A DNA stretch of 64,000 nt from Actinomadura pelletieri DSM 43383 (GTDB lineage: Bacteria > Actinomycetota > Actinomycetes > Streptosporangiales > Streptosporangiaceae). The DNA lies in contig NZ_RBWU01000004.1 of NCBI RefSeq assembly GCF_003634705.1, positions 310,001 to 374,000 of the forward strand. The letters are read 5' to 3'. Positions 17,605 to 25,768 of the stretch are shown here, one piece after another (position 1 is the stretch's first letter; the number at the start of each line of letters is the position of its first letter). Position numbers and translations under genes: made by a program. Below the pieces are notes generated by a model that did not search any database, was not told the DNA's origin, and saw only the letters and a program-made list of their open reading frames with translations.

Positions 17605-18762
17605 TCACTGTGCGCACGGTATCCGGACGGTGAGCATGGTGGGCCCGCCCGGTGGGCTGTCGAGCCGGACGATGCCGTCCAGCGCGGCGACCCGCCGCCG
17701 TATCCCGATGATTCCGGTGCCACGCGCCTCGTCGGCGCCGCCCCGCCCATCGTCGGTGACCTCGATGGACAGCTCGCCGTCCGCGCGGGCGACCCGGACG
17801 GCCGCGTGCGTGGCGTCGGCGTGCTTGGACACGTTCGTCAGCGCTTCGGCGATCACGTAGTAGGCCACCGCCTCCACACCCGCCGGGAGCGTGCCCAGCT
17901 CGCCGAGCCCGACGCGGACCGGCACGCCCGACCCGGCGGCCAGCGCCGTCAGCGCCCCGTCGAGCCCGCGGTCGGCGAGGATCGGCGGGTAGATCGTCTG
18001 AAGCACCGTGCGGAGCTCGGCCATCGCCTCCTCCGCCGTGTCGTGCGCCCGCTCGATCAGCGCCGCGACGGCGTCCGGGTCGTCGCCGAGCGTCTCGCGG
18101 GCGATGCCGAGCTGCATGGCGATGGACACCAGGCGCGCCTGCGTGCCGTCGTGCAGATCGCGTTCGATCCGCTGGAGTTCCGTGCCATGGGCGTCGACCA
18201 TGCCGACCCGGCTCCTGGTCAGCACGTCCACCCGTTCGGTCAGGCGTTCGCGGGCGGACGGCACGAGCACCGCCAGGCACATCCGCGCGTGGAGCCGCGC
18301 CAACACCGGAAGCGCCCACCAGGCCGCCGCGCCGAGCGCGGCGATCTGGACGACGCCCCCGACCAGCGCGGTCGCCCAATCGCCCACACGCATCTCGACG
18401 AACAAGGTGGGCCGCTCGTCGGGGGGAAACGCCCACCAGAGCGGCAATGTCACCGCCGCGACCACGATGTTGCCCAGACACAGCAGCGCGACCAGCCCGA
18501 ACGAGAGCCCGACGGCGACGTGCGCGGGCGTCCAAAGAACGGCCCGTCGCCCGCCCGACCACCCGGCCGCCGGAACGCCGAGCAGCTTCCCGGCCCGTCG
18601 CCGATGCCATCCCGCCCAGCCCTGGACCGCCGCCGGGACGAGCATCACCGGCAGCGCCACCATCGTGGCGACGGCGGTGGCCAGCGTCCCCAGCAGGTAT
18701 GACGAGCCGGCGAGCGCGCGGCTGCCCATCCACACCCCCATGACCTCGATCCGGAGCACCAT
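17605..18762 (-). CDS. NarL-system sensor histidine kinase (HisKA_3)
   Basis: About 385-residue membrane sensor kinase. Four or five hydrophobic segments occupy roughly residues 15-175, followed by the dimerisation/phospho-acceptor helix ERDLHDGTQARLV (His) and a HATPase_c domain with YYVIAEALTNVSKHA, DDGRGG and GTGIIGIRRRV. Its partner is the response regulator downstream. The start is uncertain: ATG 18762, 18741 and 18729 are all in frame and none has a textbook ribosome site. An inverted repeat (CTACAGC-N2-GCTGTAG) lies 27 bp upstream of 18762. Confidence 0.88.
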   Translation of the reverse strand: MVLRIEVMGVWMGSRALAGSSYLLGTLATAVATMVALPVMLVPAAVQGWAGWHRRRAGKLLGVPAAGWSGGRRAVLWTPAHVAVGLSFGLVALLCLGNIVVAAVTLPLWWAFPPDERPTLFVEMRVGDWATALVGGVVQIAALGAAAWWALPVLARLHARMCLAVLVPSARERLTERVDVLTRSRVGMVDAHGTELQRIERDLHDGTQARLVSIAMQLGIARETLGDDPDAVAALIERAHDTAEEAMAELRTVLQTIYPPILADRGLDGALTALAAGSGVPVRVGLGELGTLPAGVEAVAYYVIAEALTNVSKHADATHAAVRVARADGELSIEVTDDGRGGADEARGTGIIGIRRRVAALDGIVRLDSPPGGPTMLTVRIPCAQ

Positions 18763-18788
18763 TGTCGACCGACCGCCGCCGCCGGACA

Positions 18789-18804
18789 CTACAGCGGGCT
18801 GTAG
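18789..18804. promoter_or_regulatory. CTACAGC-N2-GCTGTAG inverted repeat upstream of sensor kinase
   Basis: Perfect 7-bp arms with a 2-base centre. A further half-site (GCTGTA) lies at 18822-18827, two to three helical turns upstream. Placed 27 bp before the kinase start, it is a natural candidate for autoregulation by the cognate NarL-type regulator. Confidence 0.45.
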
Positions 18805-19109
18805 CAAAGAACCCGCGGCCGGCTGTATCGGCGCGAAAGCCCCACCGCAATAGCGTCCCTGACCATGGAATCAATGCCGAGAGCCCTGATCCGGGGCCTT
18901 GTCCTGGTCACCCTTTCCCCGAAGGTCGCGTAGGTGGGTGTGGGCCCAATCCCAGTCGAAACGCCAGCTGCCGGGTTCGTCGAAGGACTGTGTGCGCGGA
19001 GGGCGTCGGCGGTCTTGTCCGAGCCGGGGACGGGACGTGACCCTCTCCATGGTCGGGGGCGGTGTTAGGGTGCGCGGCGTAGGCCGATCATGAAGCGGGG
19101 GTGGCGGAC
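18805..19109. other. Gene-poor spacer between kinase and VOC gene
   Basis: With the operator region this makes about 350 bp without a confidently assigned gene. It contains a possible 59-codon reading frame on the minus strand (18871-19050, listed separately). No tRNA, terminator with U-tract or repeat family was recognised. Confidence 0.5.
18871..19050 (-). CDS. Possible small hypothetical protein or gene remnant
   Basis: A 59-codon frame from ATG 19050 with a coding-looking C-terminal half (SFDEPGSWRFDWDWAHTHL) rich in Trp, Asp and His, unusual for random high-GC sequence. The N-terminal part (Arg/Pro-rich) looks less coding, and no ribosome site precedes the ATG. I do not recognise the family; it may be the 3' end of a decayed gene. 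It would read toward the sensor kinase on the same strand. Confidence 0.25.
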   Translation of the reverse strand: MERVTSRPRLGQDRRRPPRTQSFDEPGSWRFDWDWAHTHLRDLRGKGDQDKAPDQGSRH

Positions 19110-19481
19110 ATGGCGTGTCGGATCAGTGCGCTTGTGCTCGACTGTCGTGACCCGGAGGCGCTGGCCGAGTTCTGGTGTGAGGTGCTCGGGTACGTGGTGC
19201 TGGACCGGGACGACGGCGATGTGGAGATCGGTCCGCCGGAGGGTTCCGGCGGTCTGCAGCCGACGTTGCTTCTGAGTCGCAGCGAGGACGTCAAGACGGG
19301 CAAGCTCCCGCTGCATATCGACGTCAATGCGACGGATCGGGATCAGGACGCCGAGTTGGAACGCCTCCTGGCGGCGGGCGCGCGGCACGCCGACGTCGGG
19401 CAGACCGGGAAAGAGAGCTGGGTCGTCCTCGCCGACCCCGAGGGCAACGAGTTCTGCCTGCTACAGGCTCGGCTTGGTTGA
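19110..19481 (+). CDS. VOC/glyoxalase-superfamily protein
   Basis: 123-residue vicinal-oxygen-chelate fold protein. Begins ACRISALVLDCRDPEALAEFWCEVLGY and ends with VLADPEGNEFCLL, the typical halves of one betaalphabeta-betabetabeta module pair; HIDVNATDRD supplies a metal-ligand-like His. Such proteins act as dioxygenases, isomerases or antibiotic-binding proteins; substrate unknown. ATG 19110 has GGTGGCGG upstream; GTG 19101 is an alternative adding three residues. The neighbours do not suggest a pathway. Confidence 0.78.
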   Translation: MACRISALVLDCRDPEALAEFWCEVLGYVVLDRDDGDVEIGPPEGSGGLQPTLLLSRSEDVKTGKLPLHIDVNATDRDQDAELERLLAAGARHADVGQTGKESWVVLADPEGNEFCLLQARLG

Positions 19482-19529
19482 TCGTCGGTCGGTCCGCGCG
19501 GCGCGGTCGATGGCGTGGACGAGCATGCG

Positions 19530-19735
19530 CCCCGGTGCACCAGACCGGCGTCGCCAGCGGGATCAACACGATCTCGTCCGGACGGTGGCCGGGGCGGTCG
19601 GCGCCCAGGTCGCGGCCGTCCTGCGCGGACGCCCACGTCGGGTGCGCTGCCGGACGAGTCCGGTTACACGCTCGGGTTCGCGGTCTTCGCCGCGGTCGCC
19701 GTCGCCTGGCTGGTGCCGGGGTCAGGCCGGGGTGT
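19530..19735 (+). pseudogene. Decayed C-terminal fragment of a DHA2-type MFS transporter
   Basis: Three pieces typical of the C-terminal third of DHA2 drug-proton antiporters occur in order but in different frames: VHQTGVASGINTI (to 19573), then VRTVAGAVGAQVAAVL after a frame change near 19573, then LPDESGYTLGFAVFAAVAVAWLVPG after a second frame change near 19645. No start, no N-terminal two-thirds. The end overlaps the stop of the convergent DHFR-like gene. It is a remnant, perhaps of a transporter once controlled by a neighbouring regulator. The intact MFS gene at 21.9 kb has different sequence in this region. Confidence 0.6.
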
Positions 19736-20300
19736 AGCGGGCGAGGACGAGGTGGCGGCCGGGCAGCGGCTCTGAGTCCAGGAGTCGGAGCCGGACGGGC
19801 GACGGGCCGCTGAACAGCGGGGTCCCGCCACCCAGGAGGGACGGGCCGATCATGATGTGGAGTTCGTCGACCAGGCCCGCGGACAGCAGGTCGTGCCACA
19901 GTGTGCGGCTGCCGAACATCACGATCCCCTTGCCGGGGGTCTTCTTCAGCTCGGTGATGCGGGTGTGTGCGGCGGCGCGTTCGACGATCTCTGTGTTGTG
20001 CCAGGGCGCCGTCTGTTCAGGGATGAGGGTGTCGGAGATGACGACCTTGTCGATGGCGTTGTTGAGCCGGGAGATCTCGCGTTCGACGGCGGGGGCGGAC
20101 GGGTCGTCGGCGACGGGCGGCCAGTAGGTCTTGAAGCCCTCATAGGTGTCGCGACCGAGCAGGAGGGTGTCGGCTGCCCGGAGGCGTGCGGCGTTGTACT
20201 CGTCGAACGCCTCGTGGAAGGGCAGGGCCATGACGTCCTTGCCCGGACCCTCGTAGAAGCCGTCCAGCGAGATGATGTTGACGACGATCAGCTTTGGCAT
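19722..20300 (-). CDS. Dihydrofolate reductase-family (RibD C-terminal-like) protein
   Basis: 192-residue NADPH-dependent reductase-fold protein. Begins PKLIVVNIISLDGFYEGPG, with LLLGRDTYEGFKTYWPP, GKGIVMFGSRTLWHDL and DELHIMIGPSLLGGGTPLF, all standard for the RibD_C/YwjB-like group rather than true FolA. Substrate unknown. GGGAGAACACC precedes ATG 20300. It lies 64 bp after the ECF sigma gene on the same strand, an arrangement often seen where the sigma factor controls a small downstream enzyme. Confidence 0.85.
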   Translation of the reverse strand: MPKLIVVNIISLDGFYEGPGKDVMALPFHEAFDEYNAARLRAADTLLLGRDTYEGFKTYWPPVADDPSAPAVEREISRLNNAIDKVVISDTLIPEQTAPWHNTEIVERAAAHTRITELKKTPGKGIVMFGSRTLWHDLLSAGLVDELHIMIGPSLLGGGTPLFSGPSPVRLRLLDSEPLPGRHLVLARYTPA

Positions 20301-20364
20301 GGTGTTCTCCCTCGGAACTGTGCTTTCACAGGGGGAGAGACACGGGGAAGCGCGGATTCATCGG

Positions 20365-21351
20365 TCAGGACGAAAGTTCTTCCGCCAGTCCGAAGAGCGG
20401 GTGCAGGTTCGGGTCGAGGAAGGTGGAGAGTTCGGTGATCCGGCCGTCCCGGACACTGAGGACGTTGATGGCGCCGATCCGGAAACGGCCGTCGGGGGCG
20501 GCCTGGTAGCACGCGAAGGCGGGCTGCCCGTTGGCCGCGACGGGAACGAGCCGCCACGGCGTCTCGAAGACCCGTTCGGCGAGGAAGCGGGTGACGTCGT
20601 CGCGGCCGTCGAACCAGGCGGGCAGCGGCGGCATCGTGAACCGGACGTCGTCGGCGAGCAGCGAGACGAGGGCGTCCACGTCGGCGCGTTCCCAGGCGGT
20701 GACGAAGGCGTCGATCAGCTCGCGTCGACCGTCCGCGCCGAGGGCGGACAGTTCGGCCTGCTGGGTGGTCGGCGCCATCCGCTCCTGGACGGCCTTGCGC
20801 GCCCGTTGCAGGGCGCTGTTCACGGCGGTGGGCGTGAGGTCCAGGAACGAGGCCGTCTCAGCGGCGGAGAACTCCAGCACCTCCCGCAGGATCAGCACCG
20901 CGCGCTGGGCGGCGGGCAGGTGCTGCAACGCGGCCACGAACGCCAGTTCGACGTTCTCGCGGCGGGCGAACGCGGCGGCCGGGTCCGGGTCGTCGGGCCA
21001 GGGCTCCAGGAAGACCGGGTCGGGGACCGGTTCGCCGAGGTCGTGGACGTCGTCGCGTGGCGGCCCGTGGTCGGGGGAGAGGATGCGTTTCGGGCGCCGG
21101 GACGCGAACCGGAGGCAGGCGTTGGTGGTGACCCGGTACAGCCAGGTGCGGAGGGAACTGCGGCCCTGGAACCCGGGCAGGCCGCGCCAGGCGGCGAGCA
21201 GCGATTCCTGGAGGGCGTCCTCCGCGTCCTGGACGGAGCCGAGCATGCGGTAGCAGTGCGCCTTCAACTCGCCCTTGTGGCGGGCGGCGAGGGCGTCGAA
21301 CGCCGCAGGGTCGCCGTCGCGGGCCTTGGTCAGAAGCTCGGTCTCGTCCAT
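20365..21351 (-). CDS. ECF sigma factor with SnoaL-like C-terminal domain (SigX5/SigG-like)
   Basis: 328-residue ECF sigma factor. Sigma-2 region (CYRMLGSVQDAEDALQESLL, residues 33-52) and WRGLPGF..SSLRTWLYRVTTNACL, sigma-4 region (LPAAQRAVLILREVLEFSAAE), then a roughly 125-residue NTF2/SnoaL-like tail (MPPLPAWFDGRDDV). Sigma factors of this build have no classical anti-sigma; the tail is thought to regulate activity. The ATG at 21351 is 10 bp past the MarR stop, so it may be co-transcribed with marR. The DHFR-like gene follows. Confidence 0.9.
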   Translation of the reverse strand: MDETELLTKARDGDPAAFDALAARHKGELKAHCYRMLGSVQDAEDALQESLLAAWRGLPGFQGRSSLRTWLYRVTTNACLRFASRRPKRILSPDHGPPRDDVHDLGEPVPDPVFLEPWPDDPDPAAAFARRENVELAFVAALQHLPAAQRAVLILREVLEFSAAETASFLDLTPTAVNSALQRARKAVQERMAPTTQQAELSALGADGRRELIDAFVTAWERADVDALVSLLADDVRFTMPPLPAWFDGRDDVTRFLAERVFETPWRLVPVAANGQPAFACYQAAPDGRFRIGAINVLSVRDGRITELSTFLDPNLHPLFGLAEELSS

Positions 21352-21361
21352 ACGCGGGGTG

Positions 21362-21817
21362 TCAGTCGTCGTAGGTGTGGACGAAGCGGGCGAGAAGGCG
21401 GGCGAACTCGGCGCGTTCCTCGTCCGTCCAGCCGCTCATGGCCTCGGCGAAATGCTTCTGGCGGGTGCGGCGGGTGGCCTCGACGACGGTGCGACCGGCG
21501 TCGGTCAGTTCCAGATGGATGCGCCGACCGTCCTCCTGCGACGCGACACGACGGACATATCCGGACTTGACGGCCTCTGCCACGATGCGGCTGCCGCGGG
21601 AGGCGTCCACGCCGAGCCGGGCGGCGACCAGGCCGACGCTCATCTCCTGCCCGGGGTCGTCCGGGCCCTCGTCGATGACGTCCACGACATGCAGGACCTG
21701 GACGTCCACGGGGAGGTTGTGCTCGCGGATCGCCGCCCTGCCGAGCCGCTGCCGCGCCATGCCCCGCCGCAGTTTGACCATGCTCCGTTCGACCGCGTCC
21801 AGTGCCTCCTCGCTCAT
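21362..21817 (-). CDS. MarR-family transcriptional regulator
   Basis: 151-residue winged-helix regulator. The wHTH spans about residues 55-115 (VGLVAARLGVDASRGSRIVAEAVKSGYVRR, QEDGRRIHLELTDAGR). ATG 21817 gives the normal length; the frame continues upstream but would run through the operator. Divergent from the MFS exporter, with a 14-bp-arm inverted repeat between them, the classical layout of a MarR repressor controlling a drug pump and itself. The ligand is unknown. Confidence 0.9.
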   Translation of the reverse strand: MSEEALDAVERSMVKLRRGMARQRLGRAAIREHNLPVDVQVLHVVDVIDEGPDDPGQEMSVGLVAARLGVDASRGSRIVAEAVKSGYVRRVASQEDGRRIHLELTDAGRTVVEATRRTRQKHFAEAMSGWTDEERAEFARLLARFVHTYDD

Positions 21818-21835
21818 GGCGATCAGTCTAGCTAG

Positions 21836-21885
21836 GTTGCGCAACGCATTATCGTGCGTTAAGCATATAGTTGCTAAACGCACGA
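21836..21885. promoter_or_regulatory. MarR-type operator in the marR/MFS divergent promoter
   Basis: Main inverted repeat: arms 21852-21865 and 21872-21885 (TCGTGCGTTAAGCA / TGCTAAACGCACGA) match at 13 of 14 positions around a 6-base centre. A perfect GTTGC/GCAAC palindrome sits at 21836-21845. The region is unusually AT-rich for this genome and ends 14 bp before the MFS start codon, so binding would block the exporter promoter. Confidence 0.7.
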
Positions 21886-21898
21886 GAATGGAGTGTTC

Positions 21899-23395
21899 GT
21901 GACCGCGACATCGATGAGCCATCGGGACCGGCTGCTGGTGTTCGGCGGGCTCCTGCTCGCCGGACTGATGTCCTCGCTTGACGCGACGGTGCTCGGCACC
22001 GCGCTACCCGCCATCGTCGGTGACCTGGGCGGACTCGACCGGCTGGCCTGGGTGTCGACCGGGTACGTGCTCGCCACCACCGTCACCGTGCCCCTGTCGG
22101 GACGGCTCGGCGACCTGTTCGGCCGCCGCCCGATCCTGCTGGTGGGGCTCCTCGGGTTCATGACCGCGTCGGCGGCGTGCGGGGCGGCGTCATCGATGAC
22201 CTGGCTGATCGCGTTCCGGGTCGTCCAGGGAGCGGCGGCGGGCTGCCTGCTCAGCTCGATGTTCGCGCTGTCCGGAGACCTGTTCGAGCCGAGGGAGCGC
22301 GCGAAGTACCAGGGGTACTCGGCGCTGATCTTCGCGGTGTCCGGCATCGCCGGGCCACTGATCGGCGGCCTGCTCGCCGACCACGCGTCCTGGCGGTGGG
22401 CGTTCTATGTCAACCTGCCGCTCGGCCTAGTCGCCACCGCCGCGGTCTTGCTGTTCCTGCGGCTCCCGAAGCCCGAAGGCAGGCCGCGCGTCGACTACCC
22501 GGGCATCGTGCTGCTCGGCGCCGCCGTCACCTGCTTCACCCTGGTCACCAGCTGGGCCGGGACGCGCCACCCGTGGCACTCGCCGGTGGTCATCGGGTTG
22601 GCGGCGGGCGCGGCGGCGCTGTTCACCCTGTGGGTCCTCGTCGAGCGGACGGCGGCCGAACCGGTCGTGCCGCCCCGGCTGTTCCGCGACCGGTCGTTCG
22701 CCGTGGCCTGCGTCGTCGCCGCCGTGGGCGGCGCCACCGGGTTCGGGCTCGCGACGTATTTGCCGATGTTCTTCCAGGTCGTCGGGGGAGTGGGCGCCAC
22801 GGAGTCGGGTCTCCTGCTCCTGCCGATGATGACCGGTCTCCTCGCCGCTTCCATGGGCGCCGGACGGTACATCGCCCGGACCGGCCGCTACCACCGGCTG
22901 CCCGCCGCGAGCATGGCCCTCAGCGGGCTCGGTGTCGCGCTGCTCGCGACCATGGACGCCGACACCGGCCTGGTCACGGCCGGCTGCTTCATGGCGGTGC
23001 TCGGCTTCGGCGCCGGGCTGTCCCAGCAGGTCGTCGTGCTCATCGCGCAGAACGCCGCGCCCCGCCGCGACCTCGGTGCCGCGAGCTCCGGGGTCTTCGC
23101 CACGAGGATGCTCGGCACCGCCGCGGGCATGGCCGTGTTCGGCGCCATCGTGTCCAGCCGGTTCGCCGAGGAGGTCGGACGCCGCGTCCCGGACGGTCAG
23201 GTCCCCGACTTCACCGACGCCGTCCGCCCCGCCGTGCTGGACACCCTCCCCGGCCCGGTGCGCGACGGTGTCGCCGAGGCGTTCGCCGCCGCCTTCTCCG
23301 ACCTGTTCCTAGCCGGACTCCCGCTCCTCGCGGTCGGTCTCACGACGGCGCTGCTGCTCCCGAACGTGCCGCTACCGCCGCGCGGGAAGGCCTAA
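21899..23395 (+). CDS. DHA2-family MFS multidrug exporter
   Basis: 498-residue major facilitator with about 14 hydrophobic segments. Motif C-like and A-like signatures are visible: LDATVLGTALPAIVGDL at the first helix, GRLGDLFGRRPILLVGL, and GGLLADHASWRWAFYVNLPLG. Likely proton-coupled export of a drug or metabolite under MarR control. GTG 21899 has GGAG five bases upstream; GTG 21893 is in frame but too close to that site. Its stop overlaps that of the convergent response regulator gene. Confidence 0.9.
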   Translation: MTATSMSHRDRLLVFGGLLLAGLMSSLDATVLGTALPAIVGDLGGLDRLAWVSTGYVLATTVTVPLSGRLGDLFGRRPILLVGLLGFMTASAACGAASSMTWLIAFRVVQGAAAGCLLSSMFALSGDLFEPRERAKYQGYSALIFAVSGIAGPLIGGLLADHASWRWAFYVNLPLGLVATAAVLLFLRLPKPEGRPRVDYPGIVLLGAAVTCFTLVTSWAGTRHPWHSPVVIGLAAGAAALFTLWVLVERTAAEPVVPPRLFRDRSFAVACVVAAVGGATGFGLATYLPMFFQVVGGVGATESGLLLLPMMTGLLAASMGAGRYIARTGRYHRLPAASMALSGLGVALLATMDADTGLVTAGCFMAVLGFGAGLSQQVVVLIAQNAAPRRDLGAASSGVFATRMLGTAAGMAVFGAIVSSRFAEEVGRRVPDGQVPDFTDAVRPAVLDTLPGPVRDGVAEAFAAAFSDLFLAGLPLLAVGLTTALLLPNVPLPPRGKA

Positions 23396-24054
23396 TCGTC
23401 GAGGGCGGCGTCGTGGACGAGGAGGGCGATCTGGACGCGGTTGTTGAGTTCGAGTTTCGTCAGGAGCCGTGACACGTACGCCTTCACGGTCGCGACGCTG
23501 AGGGACAGCTCCGCGCCGATCTCGCTGTTGGTCCGGCCGCGTCCGACGAGCGCCGCCACCGCCCGTTCACCGTCGCTGAGGCGGCCGAGCAGCTCACGGG
23601 CGCGGGCCTGGCGGGGGTCGGCCCCGGAGTCGGCGACATAGGACATCAGCTTGCGCAGCACGGCGGGCGACATCATCGGCTCGCCCGCGGCGATCTGCCG
23701 GATCGCCTGGACGATCTCCGGCGGCGGGGTGTGCTTCAGCAGGAAGCCGCTCGCGCCCGCCCGCATCGCCCGCATGATGTGGTCGTCGGTGTCGAACGTC
23801 GTCAGAATGATGATCTCGGGGGGTTCGCGGCGGGAGCGCAGCAGCTCCGTCGCCGCGAGCCCGTCGACGCGGGGCATCCGGATGTCCATCAGGACGACGT
23901 CGGGCCGGTGCTGGTTGACGGCCGCGACGACCTCGGCGCCGTCCGCGACGCCTCCCACCACGTCGAGGTCGGGCGCATTCGACAGCATCATCGTCAGGCC
24001 GGTGCGGACGAGCGCGTCGTCGTCCACGATCAGGACGCGGATGGGGGAGTCCAT
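23392..24054 (-). CDS. NarL/LuxR-type response regulator
   Basis: 220-residue response regulator. Receiver with VDDD, acceptor Asp in DVVLMDIRMPRVDG near residue 54, TTFDTDDH and Lys in GFLLKHTPPPE; LuxR helix-turn-helix LSDGERAVAALVGRGRTNSEIGAEL, in which TP-RE is replaced by SDGER. Lies nine bp after the flavin-binding gene and in the same direction as the sensor kinase further upstream, so three genes form one unit: kinase, PNPOx-like protein, regulator. Confidence 0.92.
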   Translation of the reverse strand: MDSPIRVLIVDDDALVRTGLTMMLSNAPDLDVVGGVADGAEVVAAVNQHRPDVVLMDIRMPRVDGLAATELLRSRREPPEIIILTTFDTDDHIMRAMRAGASGFLLKHTPPPEIVQAIRQIAAGEPMMSPAVLRKLMSYVADSGADPRQARARELLGRLSDGERAVAALVGRGRTNSEIGAELSLSVATVKAYVSRLLTKLELNNRVQIALLVHDAALDD

Positions 24055-24063
24055 CCGGACACT

Positions 24064-24492
24064 TTACGGCCTGCGCACCCGCCGCCCGCTCACCTCCGCC
24101 GGCGCCAGCCGGAACCAGGCGTCACGCTCCCCACCCGGCCAGGGCTCGACCGCCGTGACCTGCGTGATCTCCTCCTCCGACAGGGGGTGCGCGCCGCCGC
24201 GCAGCAGAACGCTCCATCCCTCGTGGCTCGCCTCGTCGAAACGGTCGACCTGGAAGGCCATCCGGACCTCCCCGCCGGTCACGGCGGTCAACAGGCTCCG
24301 GTTCAGACGGCCCGACACCGAGGTGCGGAAGACCACCGCGTCGCCGTCGAGGGAGTAGTTCACGGGGACGACCGTGGGCCCCTCGCCGTCGTCGAACGCG
24401 ACGCGTCCGACGGTGCCGTCGGCGATGAGCCGCAGGCACTCGTCGTGGTCGAGTTCTTCGAGGACGGGCCGGTCGGCGGAGTTCGCAGCCAT
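24064..24492 (-). CDS. Pyridoxamine 5'-phosphate oxidase-like flavin-binding protein
   Basis: 142-residue split-barrel protein. Core motifs GTVGRVAFDDGEGPTVVPVNY near the N terminus, VFRTSVSGRLNRSL and VRMAFQVDRFDE, then GWSVLLRGGA, match the PNPOx-like FMN- or F420-binding family common in actinobacteria. ATG 24492 is preferred because GGGGAAG lies nine bases upstream; ATG 24501 would abut that site. It sits between a sensor kinase and its response regulator, suggesting a redox-linked input or output of that system. Confidence 0.83.
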   Translation of the reverse strand: MAANSADRPVLEELDHDECLRLIADGTVGRVAFDDGEGPTVVPVNYSLDGDAVVFRTSVSGRLNRSLLTAVTGGEVRMAFQVDRFDEASHEGWSVLLRGGAHPLSEEEITQVTAVEPWPGGERDAWFRLAPAEVSGRRVRRP

Positions 24493-24548
24493 GCGTGCCA
24501 TCTTCCCCGACGACCCCGCCGCCATGCTCGACCGGGGCGGCAGATGAT

Positions 24549-25700
24549 CTACAGGGGCAGCCGGGCGTGCAGGCGGAACCGGCCGTCGCCGGTGCGGCCG
24601 TGCTCCAGTGTCCCGCCGAGCAGCGCGACCCGTTCGGCGAGGCCGACGAGCCCGGCGCCCGCCCCGGGCATCGCGAGTTCGGGCGGGCCGGGCGGGACGG
24701 CGTTGACGACCTCGATCTTCAGGTCCCTTCCGGCGTCGAGGGTCACCTGGACGGCGGCGCCCGGCGCGTGCTTGCGGGCGTTGGTCAGCCCCTCCTGGAT
24801 GATCCGGTACGCGTGCCGTCCCACGCGGGACGGGACGCGGTCCGGCTCGGGGACGTTCTCGTCCAACGTCACACGGCCCCCGGCGCGCCGGGACTCCGAG
24901 ACGAGGCCCGGCACGTCCGCGAGCGTCGGCTGCGGTCGCTCCGGTTCGGCGCCCGGCGCGTCGTGTCGCAGCACGCCGATGACCTCCCGCAGGTCCTCCA
25001 TCGCCTCGAAGGCGCACTGCCGGATGACCCCGGCGGCCTCCCGCTGCTGGGCGGGGGTATCCGGGCGGAACTCCAGCGCCCCGGCGTGCACGGCAAGCAG
25101 TGAGATCCGGTGCGCGAGGACGTCGTGCATCTCCCGGGCGAGCCGCTCCCGTTCCAGCAGCCGGGCCTCCTCGATCCGCAGCAACTGCTCGGTCTCGGCG
25201 GCACGGGCTCGCTCCTTCAACGACTCGATGAGCTGCCGCCGCGACCGGACGAGCATCCCCACGGCGAGCGTCACCGTGTAGCCGAGGCCGAACACGACGG
25301 TCGACTCCCAGCGTTCCCGCGTGCTCAGGTGGGCGTCCGTGACCTGGAACACCACCACGACGATCGCCGTGTTCAGCAGGGCCGTGCCGACCGCGGGCCG
25401 CCAGGGCCGGTGGACCGCGACGTTGAACACGCTCATCGCCGTCGCGCCCCAGGAGAGGGAGTTGGTGAACCCCAGGACCGTCAGGAACAGCGCCACCCCG
25501 ACCGGCCACCGGCGGCGCAGGAGCAGCAGCGTCAGGAGACCGAACGACCCCAGCACGATCTGCTGAACATTGAAGAACAGGGGCGGGGTCCCCGGATAGG
25601 ACTCGCGGGCGCCTTCCAGCACCACGAGCCCGATCAACAGGGCGGCGGTCGTGACGGCGACATCGCGCGCCCACTCGCGCGCGGACCTGCGGGGATTCAC
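24549..25700 (-). CDS. NarL-system sensor histidine kinase (HisKA_3)
   Basis: 383-residue sensor kinase. Membrane segments occupy residues 15-150, a coiled linker follows (RARAAETEQLLRIEEARLLERERLAREM), then the HisKA_3 box REMHDVLAHRISLL and HATPase_c with AYRIIQEGLTNARKHA and GAGLVGLAERVALLGG. The GTG at 25700 starts NPRRSAREWARD. It heads the kinase-PNPOx-regulator unit; 56 bp separate it from the PNPOx-like gene. The signal is unknown. Confidence 0.9.
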   Translation of the reverse strand: MNPRRSAREWARDVAVTTAALLIGLVVLEGARESYPGTPPLFFNVQQIVLGSFGLLTLLLLRRRWPVGVALFLTVLGFTNSLSWGATAMSVFNVAVHRPWRPAVGTALLNTAIVVVVFQVTDAHLSTRERWESTVVFGLGYTVTLAVGMLVRSRRQLIESLKERARAAETEQLLRIEEARLLERERLAREMHDVLAHRISLLAVHAGALEFRPDTPAQQREAAGVIRQCAFEAMEDLREVIGVLRHDAPGAEPERPQPTLADVPGLVSESRRAGGRVTLDENVPEPDRVPSRVGRHAYRIIQEGLTNARKHAPGAAVQVTLDAGRDLKIEVVNAVPPGPPELAMPGAGAGLVGLAERVALLGGTLEHGRTGDGRFRLHARLPL

Positions 25701-25768
25701 CCCACCACGCTAACCGCCGCGCCCCGGTGCGGCAGTGGCCGCAGGTCGGTGCCCCGTCGACTTTGGTA

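Noticed and set aside
19482..19813. Plus-strand frames of 86-136 codons after the VOC gene as intact genes
   Set aside because: They combine pieces of a decayed MFS gene with antisense of the DHFR-like gene; no ribosome site and no complete domain.
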